NCBI GenBank assembly: GCA_946544685.1
Contig: CAMNML010000005.1
Span: 1-64,000, forward strand
From: an uncultured Caryophanales bacterium
GTDB taxonomy: Bacteria > Bacillota_I > Bacilli_A > RF39 > UBA660
Length of the DNA: 64,000 nt
Direction of reading: 5' to 3'
The notes under the pieces are model-generated. The model saw only the letters and a program-made list of their open reading frames with translations. It did no database searches and was not told where the DNA came from. Positions 38,765 through 47,922 of the stretch are shown piece after piece (position 1 is the first letter of the stretch; each line of letters starts with the position of its first letter). The translations under genes and the position numbers were made by a program.

Positions 38765-39952
38765 ATGAAAAAATATATATATTTGACAATAACACTACTA
38801 TTACTCATATTATTAATAATAATATATCCAAAAAAAATAATGAGAGGACAAAGCATGGAATATCCAATAAACCCACCAATAATAAAGAAACTAAAAACAG
38901 AATTAACTCTAACTGGAGACTTCCTATATGAAGAACCATACTATGCGGCACTAAGAAATGGAGAAGACGAAAACTTATACTTTTCAAAAGTAAAAAAATA
39001 CTTTCAAAAAGATGACTTAAGCATTGGAAACATAGAGGTTGTAATATCAGATGGAACAATGGAACTAAGTGGTGTAGGATATAGTTTCTGTGCTCCACAA
39101 TCCATGGGACATCAAGTAATTGACTTAGGGATGGACGTAATGTCAACATCAAACAATCACTCAAACGATAGAGGAATAGAAGGAATAATATCAACAAGAG
39201 AATTCTTTAAAAACAACTCAGATATTTTAACAGTTGGAACATACGATGAAGAAAGAGATGTTACAAAAAACATAAAAGAAGTAAATGGAATTAGATTCGG
39301 TTTTTTAGCATACACATATAAAACGAATGTAACAATACCAAAAAAAGAAAGATACTCAATAGGACTATATAGAGATCCAGATACAGGAACAATAACAGAA
39401 GAATATAAAGAAATTATTAGACAAGAAGTAGAAAAACTAAGAGATAAAGTAGACTGTCTAATAGTAATGATGCACTGGGGAAATGAATTTACATTCACTC
39501 CAACAAGTGAACAAGAATATTTAGCTAATTATCTTAATAGTCTAGGAGTAGACATAATAATTGGAAACCACTCACACTGCATCCAACCAATAAAATGGAT
39601 AAATAATGAACATAAAACGCTAGTTTACTATTCACTAGGAAACTTTGTAAGTGCAGACCATATAGTAGATAGAACTGGTGAAACATTTACAAATGCATAT
39701 CAACTAGGATTAGTATCAAAACTAAATGTAACACTAGAAGATGGCAAAATAGAAATAGAAAATATTAAAACAGAACCAATAATAGATTATTATGATAAAA
39801 ACTTAAGAAACTTTACACTAATACCATATAGTGAATACACAGAAGAACAAGAAAAATCACACTATTTATATAATAATAACTTCAATAAAAACTTCATAGA
39901 AACAACATATAATCAGGTAATAGATGAAGAATTTAGAAATAGAATAAACTGA
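38765..39952 (+). CDS. CapA family protein (poly-gamma-glutamate synthesis-like metallophosphatase fold)
   Basis: A 395-residue protein with an N-terminal membrane anchor (residues 4-22) and an outer CapA/PGA_cap domain: LTLTGDFLYEEPYY (metal ligand Asp), SIGNIEVVISD (the N-x-E strand), DVMSTSNNHSNDRG, DCLIVMMHWGNEF and VDIIIGNHSHCIQPI. This calcineurin-like fold is found in capsule-related enzymes, but cap polymerase genes are not adjacent, so the substrate is unknown. AGGTAAAC-type ribosome site. Terminator follows. Confidence 0.9.
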   Translation: MKKYIYLTITLLLLILLIIIYPKKIMRGQSMEYPINPPIIKKLKTELTLTGDFLYEEPYYAALRNGEDENLYFSKVKKYFQKDDLSIGNIEVVISDGTMELSGVGYSFCAPQSMGHQVIDLGMDVMSTSNNHSNDRGIEGIISTREFFKNNSDILTVGTYDEERDVTKNIKEVNGIRFGFLAYTYKTNVTIPKKERYSIGLYRDPDTGTITEEYKEIIRQEVEKLRDKVDCLIVMMHWGNEFTFTPTSEQEYLANYLNSLGVDIIIGNHSHCIQPIKWINNEHKTLVYYSLGNFVSADHIVDRTGETFTNAYQLGLVSKLNVTLEDGKIEIENIKTEPIIDYYDKNLRNFTLIPYSEYTEEQEKSHYLYNNNFNKNFIETTYNQVIDEEFRNRIN

Positions 39953-39972
39953 TAAACTTATCAGTTTTTCTT
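39946..39972 (+). terminator. Terminator after capA
   Basis: 9-bp stem AAACTGATA/TATCAGTTT, 4-nt loop, T-run; overlaps the capA stop codon. Confidence 0.8.
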
Positions 39973-40018
39973 TAATAATGAAAGAAGTTGTGCTATACTT
40001 ATCTTAGAGGATGATGAT

Positions 40019-41569
40019 ATGAGAAGTTTATTTTTTATAACATATTTTATATATGTAATACTAAGAAGCAAAAAAAGCATGCACATGTTACAACAAAATT
40101 TTTATAATAATTCAAATAGATACATAAAATGGATATTTAACAATCTAGAAAAATCAATACTAACAATAGATTGGTTATTTTTTATACTAGTAGTGCTTGG
40201 ACTACTAGGAGTAAATGTAGAACTATTATTTTTCCTTTTCTATTTAGGAATCACACTACACTACTATAACAATAGAAAAAAAGAACAAGTAAAAATAAAA
40301 TTCAAATTTACAAAAAGAATAATGAGAATGTGTATAACAGAACTAGTAATATATGCGTTAATAATTATATTACTCTATAAATCAATATACTTGTATTTAG
40401 TACTAGGACTACTTGCTTCATTAAATAATATATTTATTGAAATAATAAATATAATAAATAAACCAATAGAAAAACTAGTATATTTACACTTCTATAGAAT
40501 GGCAAAGAAAAAAATAACATCAATGCCAAGAATGAATGTAATAGGAGTAACAGGAAGCTATGGAAAAACAAGTAGTAAAAATATTTTAGCTGACATTCTA
40601 AAAGTAAAATACGATACACTTCCAACACCACAAAACTATAACACGCCATATGGATTAATGTTAACAATAAACAATAAAATGGATAAATTCATAGAATACT
40701 TTATAGCAGAAATGGGAGCCTGTGAAGTAGGACAAATAAAAGAATTATGTAACTTTGTAAAACCAAAATATGGAATATTAACTAGAATAGGAGTAGCACA
40801 CCTAGATAGTTTTAAAACAGAAGAAAATATACAAAAAACAAAATTCGAACTAATAGAATCACTACCAAGTGATGGAATAGGAATACTAAATGCTGACGAT
40901 CCAAAACAAACATCATATAAAATAAAAAATAACTGTTCAATAAAATGGATTGGAATAAACAATAAAGCAGACTATCAAGCATATAATATAAATTACTCAT
41001 ATAAAGGAATGAGCTTCAAAGTAAAAATAGATAATAAGGAATACAAATTTGAAAGTGTTTTAATAGGTAGAGCTAATATATATAATATACTAGCAGGTAT
41101 CGCTTTAGCGCATCAACTTGGAATGAATATAGAAGACATTCAAAGAGGAGTAAAAAGTATAAAACCAATTGAACATAGACTACAAATGAAAAAAGTAGGA
41201 AAAATGAATATAATAGATGATGCATATAACTCAAATCCAATAGGATCAGAAATGGCTGTAGAAGCACTATCATTAATGCCAGGAGAAAAAGTAATAGTAA
41301 CTCCAGGTATGATAGAACTAAAAGACCAAGAATATAAACTAAACTACGAATTTGGAAAACAAATGAGCAAAGTATGTGATAAAATAATACTTGTTGGGCC
41401 AAAACAAACAAAGCCAATTCAAGATGCTTTAAAAGATTCAAAATACAAAGAAAAAAATTTATATATAATAGATGATGTAAAAGAAGCATTTAATATAGTA
41501 GGTAGAGAATGTAGTAATAATGTATACGTATTACTAGAAAACGATCTACCAGACATATTTAATGAATAG
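40019..41569 (+). CDS. murF: Membrane-anchored Mur ligase (MurF-like)
   Basis: The C-terminal 360 residues are a Mur ligase core: the ATP loop GVTGSYGKTSSKNI (about residue 175), EMGACEVGQIKELC, the RIGVAHLDSF region, NADDPKQ, and EHRLQMKK followed by DDAYNSNPIGSEMAVEAL, which is the MurF-type motif. It should add the D-Ala-D-Ala dipeptide to the UDP-MurNAc-tripeptide. Instead of the usual N-terminal substrate-binding domain the first 150 residues hold about five hydrophobic helices. Such membrane-fused forms occur in some low-GC lineages. AGAGGA ribosome site. Followed by murE. Confidence 0.87.
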   Translation: MRSLFFITYFIYVILRSKKSMHMLQQNFYNNSNRYIKWIFNNLEKSILTIDWLFFILVVLGLLGVNVELLFFLFYLGITLHYYNNRKKEQVKIKFKFTKRIMRMCITELVIYALIIILLYKSIYLYLVLGLLASLNNIFIEIINIINKPIEKLVYLHFYRMAKKKITSMPRMNVIGVTGSYGKTSSKNILADILKVKYDTLPTPQNYNTPYGLMLTINNKMDKFIEYFIAEMGACEVGQIKELCNFVKPKYGILTRIGVAHLDSFKTEENIQKTKFELIESLPSDGIGILNADDPKQTSYKIKNNCSIKWIGINNKADYQAYNINYSYKGMSFKVKIDNKEYKFESVLIGRANIYNILAGIALAHQLGMNIEDIQRGVKSIKPIEHRLQMKKVGKMNIIDDAYNSNPIGSEMAVEALSLMPGEKVIVTPGMIELKDQEYKLNYEFGKQMSKVCDKIILVGPKQTKPIQDALKDSKYKEKNLYIIDDVKEAFNIVGRECSNNVYVLLENDLPDIFNE

Positions 41570-41577
41570 GAGGACAT

Positions 41578-42930
41578 ATGATAGATTTAATTACAGACTC
41601 AAGAAAGATAAAACAAGGAGATACATTCATTGCGATAAAAGGAATTGACAATGACGGACATAACTATATAGAAAGTGCAATAAAAAATGGCGCAAAAAAA
41701 ATAATAGCAGAACATGGAAGTTATGAAGTAGAAACAGAAATAGTAGAAGACACAACAAAATACCTAAACGAATATATATATAATAACTATTACAATAAAA
41801 TAAAAGATATAAAACTAATAGGAGTAACAGGAACAAGTGGTAAAACAACAACATGTTTCTTAACATACACAATGCTAAAAAGTTTAGGATGTAAAGCAGC
41901 TTACATTGGAACAATAGGATTCTATATGGATGACTTTGTAAGAGAACTTCCAAATACAACTCCACTAATAGATGAATTATATAATATACTATTAGAATGT
42001 AAAGAAAATGACATCGAATATGTTGTAATGGAAGTATCAAGCCATGCACTAGATTTAAATAGAGTATATGGACTAGAATATGATGCAGCAGGATTTACAA
42101 ACATTAGTCAAGACCATCTAGACTATCACAAAACAATAGAAAACTATGCACAAGCAAAAGTAGCTTTATTTAGAAAACTAAGAAATAATAAAACAGCTAT
42201 TATAAACATAGACGATGAACACAGTAATATGTTTATACTACCTGAAAATAATAATATAACACTAAGTGAAAATAAAGGAGACGTAAGTATATACGATATA
42301 AAACTTACAAACCTTGGAATAGACTTTAAATTCAATTACAAAGAAAAAGAATATGAAAAAACAATAGACATGGTAGGAAAATATAACATATATAACTACA
42401 TGACAGCTGTAATGTTAATAAATAATTTTGGATTTACTATAGAAGAAATACTAAAAATAGATGCCAAAGCACCTCGCGGAAGAATGGAAATGGTAAAATA
42501 TGGAACAAATAGTATATTTGTAGACTATGCCCATAAACCAGACGCAGTAAAAAAAGTATTAGAAAATGCTAAAGAATTCACAAAGGGAAACATAATAACA
42601 ATAATTGGTTGTGGTGGTAACAGAGATAGAACAAAAAGACCAATAATGGGTAATATCGCAAGTGAATTATCTAATCATGTAATATTTACAAACGATAACC
42701 CGAGAAATGAAGAACCAGAAGATATTATGAAAGACATAATTGAAGGCGTTAAAAAAGACAACTATGAAATAATACTAGACAGAAAAGAAGCAATCAATAA
42801 AGGTATATCGCTTCTAAAAGAAAATGATGTATTATTAATACTTGGAAAAGGACATGAAGACTATCAAATAGTAAAAGGTGTAAAATACCACTTAGACGAT
42901 ATGGAATGTGTATTAGAAGGAATAAAATAA
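41578..42930 (+). CDS. murE: UDP-N-acetylmuramoyl-L-alanyl-D-glutamate ligase MurE
   Basis: Adds the third residue of the stem peptide. The 450-residue protein contains DSRKIKQGDTFIAIKG at the start, the ATP loop GVTGTSGKTTTCF, EVSSHALDLNRV, FTNISQDHLDYH, the APRGRMEMVK region, the catalytic YAHKPDAVKKVL and GCGGNRDRTKRPIMG. The sequence FTNDNPRNEEPEDIM has DNPR, the motif seen in enzymes that add meso-diaminopimelate; lysine-adding enzymes usually lack the arginine. So the wall is probably of the meso-DAP type. AGGAGGA ribosome site; terminator follows. Confidence 0.96.
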   Translation: MIDLITDSRKIKQGDTFIAIKGIDNDGHNYIESAIKNGAKKIIAEHGSYEVETEIVEDTTKYLNEYIYNNYYNKIKDIKLIGVTGTSGKTTTCFLTYTMLKSLGCKAAYIGTIGFYMDDFVRELPNTTPLIDELYNILLECKENDIEYVVMEVSSHALDLNRVYGLEYDAAGFTNISQDHLDYHKTIENYAQAKVALFRKLRNNKTAIINIDDEHSNMFILPENNNITLSENKGDVSIYDIKLTNLGIDFKFNYKEKEYEKTIDMVGKYNIYNYMTAVMLINNFGFTIEEILKIDAKAPRGRMEMVKYGTNSIFVDYAHKPDAVKKVLENAKEFTKGNIITIIGCGGNRDRTKRPIMGNIASELSNHVIFTNDNPRNEEPEDIMKDIIEGVKKDNYEIILDRKEAINKGISLLKENDVLLILGKGHEDYQIVKGVKYHLDDMECVLEGIK

Positions 42931-42951
42931 AGACGTAAGTCTTTTTTTTTA
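42929..42951 (+). terminator. Terminator after murE
   Basis: AAAGAC/GTCTTT stem with GTAA loop and nine T, overlapping the stop. Confidence 0.8.
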
Positions 42952-42996
42952 ATAATATTTATAGTATAATTAAACATGTAGAAAGTAGGAATTAAA

Positions 42997-44817
42997 ATGT
43001 GTGGAATAGCAGGTTTTATAAGTAAAGAAAAAGATAAAGAAAAAGACTTAACAAATATGTTAAATAGAATAATACATAGAGGACCAGATGCAGAAGGAAA
43101 ATATATAGATGATGATATAGCTCTAGGACATAGAAGACTATCAATAATAGATTTAGAATCTGGAAATCAACCAATGTTTAATAAAGATAAAAGTCTAGTA
43201 GTAATATTTAATGGAGAAATATATAACTATAAAGAATTAAAAAATGAACTAGAAAAAAAATACAACTTTCAAACAACAAGTGATACAGAAGTATTACTAT
43301 ATGGATATCAAGAATATAAAGAAAAAATGGTAGAAAAACTAAGAGGAATGTTTGCTTTTGTAATATGGGATATAAAAAACAAAGAACTATTCGGAGCAAG
43401 AGATCACTTTGGTATAAAACCATTCTATTATTATAAAAAAGACGATAAATTCATGTTCGCATCAGAAATAAAAGCATTCCTAGATCATAAAGACTTTGAA
43501 AAAGAACTAAACAAAGATGTAATACCAGAATATCTAAGATTTAATTACTCACCAAGTAATGAAACATTCTTTAAAAATGTCTATAAATTAGCACCTGGAC
43601 ATTACTTAAAATATAAAGACGGAAATTTAGAAATAGAAAGATATTTCAAAGTATCATTTGAAGAAAAAGACAATAATTTTGATGATTTGGTAAAAGAAAT
43701 AAGCGAAACTATGAAAGATAGCGTTAACCATCATATGATAAGTGATGTAGAAGTAGGATCATTCCTAAGTAGTGGTATTGACTCATCATACTTAGTATCA
43801 CTAGCAAAACCAGATAAAACATATACAGTTGGATATGATATACCAAAATATGATGAAATAAGCTATGCGAAAGACCTAACAGATAAGCTAGGAATAAATA
43901 ATAAAAGCAAAAAAATATCAAAAGAAGAATACTTTGATATAATACCAAAAATTATGTATCACCTAGATGAACCAATAGCTGACCCTGCAGCAGTAGCGCT
44001 ATACTTTGTAGCTGAGCTAGCCGCAAAAGACGTAAAAGTTGTTCTATCAGGAGAAGGAGCGGACGAACTATTTGGCGGATATAACTATTATAGAATGGAA
44101 ATAGATACAGAAAAATATAGAAAAATACCATTCTTTATAAGAAGAATAATAAGTAAATTAGCTTCTTTATTACCACCAAAAAGAGGAATAAACTTCTTAG
44201 TTAGAAATGGACAAACTCTAGAAGAAGGATATATTGGAGTTACAAAAATATTCACAGAAAAAGAAGCAAAAAAACTAATTAACTATACAAATAACTCAAG
44301 AACAAATAAGGAAATAACAAAACAAATATATGAAGAAAATAAAGACGCATCAAATATATCAAAGATGCAAGCAATAGACATCAACTTCTGGTTAGCAAAA
44401 GATATATTCCAAAAAGCAGATAAAATGACAATGGCAAACTCAATAGAAGGAAGAGTACCATTTACAGATATAGAAGTATTCAAACTAGCTCGAACAATAC
44501 CAGATAAATATAAAGTAACAAAAGAAAATACAAAAGTTGCTCTAAGAGAAGCTGCAAAACTAGACATACCAAATGAATCATATAAAAAGAAAAAACTAGG
44601 CTTCCCAGTACCTTTAAGAGAATGGTTAAAAGAAGAAAAAATCTACACACAAATTCAAGAAAAATTTAATAATGATATAAGTAGAGAATTATTCAATAAT
44701 AAATTCTTAAATAAACTATTAGATGACCATAAAAACAATAAAGCAGATAACTATAAAAAAATATGGACAATATACTGCTTCTTAGTATGGTATGACGAAT
44801 TCTTTATAAAAAATTAA
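42997..44817 (+). CDS. asnB: Asparagine synthetase (glutamine-hydrolysing)
   Basis: Makes asparagine from aspartate, glutamine and ATP, or amidates the cell wall in AsnB-like paralogues. The 606-residue protein begins MCGIAGFI with the catalytic Cys2 of the Ntn glutaminase domain, followed by IHRGPDAEGKY and the GDTEVLLYG-like glutamine site SDTEVLLYGYQEY; the synthetase domain has the PP-loop SFLSSGIDSSYLVSL and GEGADELFGGYNYY. AAGTAGGAAT ribosome site. Monocistronic. In some Bacillota such enzymes amidate meso-DAP; the adjacency to murE/murF allows that role but the sequence does not settle it. Confidence 0.94.
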   Translation: MCGIAGFISKEKDKEKDLTNMLNRIIHRGPDAEGKYIDDDIALGHRRLSIIDLESGNQPMFNKDKSLVVIFNGEIYNYKELKNELEKKYNFQTTSDTEVLLYGYQEYKEKMVEKLRGMFAFVIWDIKNKELFGARDHFGIKPFYYYKKDDKFMFASEIKAFLDHKDFEKELNKDVIPEYLRFNYSPSNETFFKNVYKLAPGHYLKYKDGNLEIERYFKVSFEEKDNNFDDLVKEISETMKDSVNHHMISDVEVGSFLSSGIDSSYLVSLAKPDKTYTVGYDIPKYDEISYAKDLTDKLGINNKSKKISKEEYFDIIPKIMYHLDEPIADPAAVALYFVAELAAKDVKVVLSGEGADELFGGYNYYRMEIDTEKYRKIPFFIRRIISKLASLLPPKRGINFLVRNGQTLEEGYIGVTKIFTEKEAKKLINYTNNSRTNKEITKQIYEENKDASNISKMQAIDINFWLAKDIFQKADKMTMANSIEGRVPFTDIEVFKLARTIPDKYKVTKENTKVALREAAKLDIPNESYKKKKLGFPVPLREWLKEEKIYTQIQEKFNNDISRELFNNKFLNKLLDDHKNNKADNYKKIWTIYCFLVWYDEFFIKN

Positions 44818-44848
44818 AACTATATAGAAAAAATCTATATAGTTTTTT
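44816..44848. terminator. Terminator between asnB and the reverse-strand toxin locus
   Basis: 12-bp stem AAAACTATATAG/CTATATAGTTTT with a 7-nt loop; T-run on the right and A on the left, so it may serve both directions. Confidence 0.8.
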
Positions 44849-44850
44849 GA

Positions 44851-45009
44851 TTATTTATATAATATTATTGCTTGATCTTCACTATCTTCCCAATTTTCCA
44901 GTATACTATCCCAATCGACAGGTATAACATCTTTCAATGCTTCCTCAGCGCTAATTATCTCTCTCTCAGCAGAAAAGAAATCCTTTGGAAGCTTTATATT
45001 TTTTTTCAT
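44851..45009 (-). CDS. Small acidic protein (52 aa), possible antitoxin partner of the MazF-like toxin
   Basis: A 52-residue frame behind GAGGTGATT (ATG at 45009). It starts with a basic KKNIKLPKDFF, then turns strongly acidic (SAEREIISAEEALKD, VDWDSILENWEDSEDQ). It lies 79 bases downstream of the MazF-like gene on the same strand and before a terminator. Small acidic proteins next to MazF toxins are often antitoxins, although usually they come first in the operon; here order would be reversed. No family recognised. Confidence 0.55.
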   Translation of the reverse strand: MKKNIKLPKDFFSAEREIISAEEALKDVIPVDWDSILENWEDSEDQAIILYK

Positions 45010-45088
45010 TATAATCACCTCATAAAATTTACAAAAGTATCAAGTAGTTAACTAATATTATATTTTAAAAATTACAATTTGTCAACAA

Positions 45089-45493
45089 CTATAAATTATT
45101 AACAATAATTTTAATCTTATTTCCAAAATCTAATTCAATAATAGAATTTAATAATCTATCAATATATTTTTGTTTAAGTTTCCCTAACACATAATAATCA
45201 ATTTTATTTTTGTTAAAATAATAAGCTTGATCAACCTTTATATATGAATTTTTTTTTAGTTGTCCAGAACACATTGAATCAATAGGTAATTCCATATTCT
45301 CTTTATATTTAAGTTTTTTCTTCTTGTGATCTTCACACTTAAAACTAGAAATAACCGATGCAACCATATCATAATCTAATCCAGAAATTACTCCTTTTTC
45401 ATCATCAACAACAACAAAAGAATGCCTATTAATAATATTTCCATCATCACCAATATATTTATTTACAACAATAATATCACCTAATTTACACAA
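45089..45493 (-). CDS. PemK/MazF-family-like toxin
   Basis: The 134-residue product begins CKLGDIIVVNKYIGDDGNII, with RHSFVVVDDEKGVISGLDYD following, as in Bacillota PemK/MazF-like endoribonuclease toxins that fold as an SH3-like barrel; the later KVDQAYYFNKNKIDYYVLG block fits the same group. MazF enzymes cut mRNA at specific sequences. Start TTG at 45493 lies 7 bases after GAAGGGAGAG, both inside the repeat cassette; a longer frame to 45571 has no ribosome site and is rejected. No canonical antitoxin precedes it. Confidence 0.72.
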   Translation of the reverse strand: MCKLGDIIVVNKYIGDDGNIINRHSFVVVDDEKGVISGLDYDMVASVISSFKCEDHKKKKLKYKENMELPIDSMCSGQLKKNSYIKVDQAYYFNKNKIDYYVLGKLKQKYIDRLLNSIIELDFGNKIKIIVNNL

Positions 45494-45699
45494 AAAAATC
45501 TCTCCCTTCAAAGAGGATTTTAGACGTCCAAATAATTCCTCAAACACACTATAACAAATATAAAAATCCAATACAAATGAGTAATTTTAAGAAAGAGTAA
45601 TAAAAAAAATACAGATAACTAAAATCTGTATAAATAAAAAATAAAAATCAGTAAAAATAAAACTACTGATTATTAAAAACGGTAAAATTGCATAAAAAT
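45491..45699 (-). repeat. Promoter/leader cassette, copy 2
   Basis: About 209 bases matching 36463-36668 with scattered differences. The minus strand has the double terminator, TTGTAT (45576-45571) and TATAGT (45553-45548) with a 17-bp spacer, the GAGGA ... TCCTC leader, GAAGGGAGAG and the TTG that starts the MazF-like gene. The upstream neighbour here is a plus-strand gene, so the terminators have no obvious transcript to end. Confidence 0.85.
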
Positions 45700-45733
45700 A
45701 TATAAACAAGCATATTATTACTAGGTGATAAAA

Positions 45734-46018
45734 TTGGACAAGGAATTAATAACAAGTAGTCACAGCATTTCAATAACAGAAAGAAAAAACATAAACTTAA
45801 CAGGTGTAAAAAAGATTGACAGTTTTGACAATACAGAATTCTTAATGGATACAATAATGGGATACATAATAATAAAAGGAGAAGAACTAGAAATTGTAAA
45901 ACTTGACACATTTCAAGGAAACGTAACAATAAAAGGAAAAATAAATAGTTTAACATATACAGAAAATAATAATAAAAAAGCAAAAGAAGAAAATATACTA
46001 AGTAAACTATTTAAATAA
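45734..46018 (+). CDS. yabP: Sporulation protein YabP
   Basis: YabP is a small sporulation protein, required for spore coat or engulfment-linked development in Bacillus. The 94-residue product is YabP/YqfC-like: SHSISITERKNINLTGVKKI, then SFDNTEFLMDTIMGYIIIKG and LEIVKLDTFQGNVTIKGKI. The start is taken as TTG at 45734 after AGGTGATAAAA; a GTG in the ribosome site at 45725 would add three residues. Its stop overlaps the yabQ ATG. Confidence 0.93.
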   Translation: MDKELITSSHSISITERKNINLTGVKKIDSFDNTEFLMDTIMGYIIIKGEELEIVKLDTFQGNVTIKGKINSLTYTENNNKKAKEENILSKLFK

Positions 46019-46299
46019 TGTACATAACAACACAAATAAAAACTATTATTTTTTCAATAATGTATGGAATAATCTTTTCGTGTCTAATAGATGTAAACCA
46101 TAAATATCTAACAAAAAACAAAATAATAAATATTTTAATAACATTTATCTTTATAATAACATCAGTATTAATATATTTTACAATACTAAGAAAAATAAAT
46201 AATGGAATATTTAGCAATTATGAAATAATATGTATAATTATAGGATTTATTATAGAAAATTTAATACACACTAAAGTTGAAAAAATAAGAAAAAAATGA
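46018..46299 (+). CDS. yabQ: Spore cortex biosynthesis protein YabQ
   Basis: A 93-residue membrane protein with three hydrophobic helices. YabQ localises to the outer forespore membrane and is needed for cortex formation in Bacillus. The start YITTQIKTIIFSIMYGIIFS, and a final helix and basic tail (IHTKVEKIRKK), with the position between yabP and divIC, support the call. The sequence is short compared with Bacillus YabQ but complete. Starts in the yabP stop (TAATG). Confidence 0.85.
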   Translation: MYITTQIKTIIFSIMYGIIFSCLIDVNHKYLTKNKIINILITFIFIITSVLIYFTILRKINNGIFSNYEIICIIIGFIIENLIHTKVEKIRKK

Positions 46300-46330
46300 T
46301 ATACTCATATTAGTAAAGTAGGTGAGTATA

Positions 46331-46738
46331 GTGGCAAGAAGAAAAAATAAAAAATCTAAAAGACGATTAGCAATCTTTGGAACTTTATCCATATTAGCTA
46401 TAGCATATTTTATATTTACAGCATGCTACTACTCATACAAAATAGCAGTCCTAGAAAAATCAAAAAAAGACTTACAACAACAACTAACAAGTTTACAGGA
46501 ACAAGAAGAAACACTTTCGACAGATATACAAAAATTAAAAGATCCAGAATATATAGCGAAATATGCAAGAGAAAATTATATGTATTCAAAAGATGGAGAA
46601 TACATATTAAAAATAGAAGATGATGAAAAAAAAGAAGAAGTAGTAGAAGATTCAATAGACTATAAATTCCTATTAACTATAAGTTCTATCGGATTTATAA
46701 TAATATTATTATACATAATAAAACGAAAAAAACAATAA
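46331..46738 (+). CDS. divIC: Septum formation initiator DivIC/FtsB
   Basis: A 135-residue division protein: basic N-terminus (RRKNKKSKRR), one helix (IFGTLSILAIAYFIFTACYY, about residues 15-35), a coiled coil (KSKKDLQQQLTSLQEQEETL) and the conserved DPEYIAKYARENYMYSKDGE. It works with DivIB and FtsL in the divisome. Unusually there is a second hydrophobic helix near the C-terminus (FLLTISSIGFIIILLYII). GTG at 46331 follows AGGTGAGTATA and is taken as start. The order yabP-yabQ-divIC is as in Bacillus. Confidence 0.9.
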   Translation: MARRKNKKSKRRLAIFGTLSILAIAYFIFTACYYSYKIAVLEKSKKDLQQQLTSLQEQEETLSTDIQKLKDPEYIAKYARENYMYSKDGEYILKIEDDEKKEEVVEDSIDYKFLLTISSIGFIIILLYIIKRKKQ

Positions 46739-46758
46739 CTGAAAAGCTATTGTTTTTT
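46726..46758. terminator. Bidirectional terminator between divIC and the DUF308 gene
   Basis: Stem AAAACAATA with TATTGTTTT, A-run left and T-run right. Confidence 0.75.
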
Positions 46759-47281
46759 ATTTTATAATATCTTTATTTTTAGGATAAAGAATATAACTTA
46801 TAATGTCAATAGAAGAATAAACCATAATACCAAGACCAATAGTAGATAAAATAATATTAGATTTAAGAATCATATATAATCCACCAATAACAAGAAGAGA
46901 GCCTACAACCGTTAAGCCAATCCATCTATTATTATAACTACGACTATTTATGGCAATGATTAATTTATTCATGCCGGTTGCTAAAATATAACCCCCCATA
47001 ACAAATCTAATAACAATTTCAATAATACTATTACAAAACATAATAATAATACCAAGTATTATGGAACATATTCCCAAAGTAAGTTCGACATTACTAATTG
47101 ATTCTTTTAATTTATAATATGAAAATAGTTTAAGACTTCCAAAAACTACAAATACAACACCAACAATATAAGTTATAAATCTAACAATATCATTGGGATA
47201 TAAAAACATAAATAAACCAATAATAAAAAACACAATTGAAATTATAATAGAATACTTGTCCTTTTTAACGATTAAATTCAT
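46757..47281 (-). CDS. DUF308 (HdeD-like) membrane protein
   Basis: A 174-residue protein with six hydrophobic helices paired in three hairpins, the DUF308 pattern (IIISIVFFIIGLFMFLYPND, GVVFVVFGSLKLFSYYKL, GICSIILGIIIMFC, GGYILATGMNKLIIAI, VVGSLLVIGGLYMIL). The role is unknown; HdeD in Escherichia coli is tied to acid stress, which cannot be extended here with confidence. AGGTGTTGAT-type site before the ATG. Confidence 0.82.
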   Translation of the reverse strand: MNLIVKKDKYSIIISIVFFIIGLFMFLYPNDIVRFITYIVGVVFVVFGSLKLFSYYKLKESISNVELTLGICSIILGIIIMFCNSIIEIVIRFVMGGYILATGMNKLIIAINSRSYNNRWIGLTVVGSLLVIGGLYMILKSNIILSTIGLGIMVYSSIDIISYILYPKNKDIIK

Positions 47282-47338
47282 ATCAACACCTCATAATAAT
47301 TATAAAATAAATAAAATAAATTATCAACAAAAAAATCA

Positions 47339-47881
47339 TTATAACTTAAAGTCATTAATGATTTCATCATCCATATTTTTGCCATCAAAATAAGTTTTCT
47401 TCTTATACTTAAACAAAAATCCAATAATTATCGAAGGGAAAGTTTTTGCTAATTTATTATAATCAGTAATAATATCATTATAATATTTCCTTAAAGCTAC
47501 AATTTCTGCCTCTGAACCATTAAGTTCAATATCAATTTTTAAAAAATCAACATTATTTTTTAAAACAACATACTTTTCTTTATAAACACTATATTCATTA
47601 ATCGCATCATATAAATATCTATCAAGTTCAAAATTGCTTAATTTCTTAGAACGTAACTTACTAATAATTTCTAAAACATTTTCTTCGTCAGTATTAGTCT
47701 TAATAATGCCGATTGATTTATTAAGTAAATCAAATCTCTTTCTAAGAACAGTATCAATACCTGCTTCACATTCATTAATTCTAATAATATAAGATTGAAA
47801 TTTATTATAAGTGTTAATAATCCAAATTAATATAATACATACAATAATTAAAATAATTAAAGAATACATTAGCATATCCAT
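47339..47881 (-). CDS. LemA family protein
   Basis: A 180-residue membrane protein with one N-terminal helix (SLIILIIVCIILIWII) and a long coiled-coil domain with the conserved NECEAGIDTVLRKRFDLLNK and the later ALRKYYNDIITDYNKLAKTF, FPSIIIGFLF motifs of LemA proteins. Function unknown; family members are anchored proteins found next to proteases or phages. AGGTGGTAAT ribosome site. Confidence 0.88.
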   Translation of the reverse strand: MDMLMYSLIILIIVCIILIWIINTYNKFQSYIIRINECEAGIDTVLRKRFDLLNKSIGIIKTNTDEENVLEIISKLRSKKLSNFELDRYLYDAINEYSVYKEKYVVLKNNVDFLKIDIELNGSEAEIVALRKYYNDIITDYNKLAKTFPSIIIGFLFKYKKKTYFDGKNMDDEIINDFKL

Positions 47882-47922
47882 ATTACCACCTATAATAATT
47901 ATAACAAACTAAAACACAAAAA

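Noticed and set aside
45494..45571. Longer N-terminus for the MazF-like protein
   Set aside because: It would translate the promoter leader and ribosome site of the repeat cassette; the TTG at 45493 has proper spacing.
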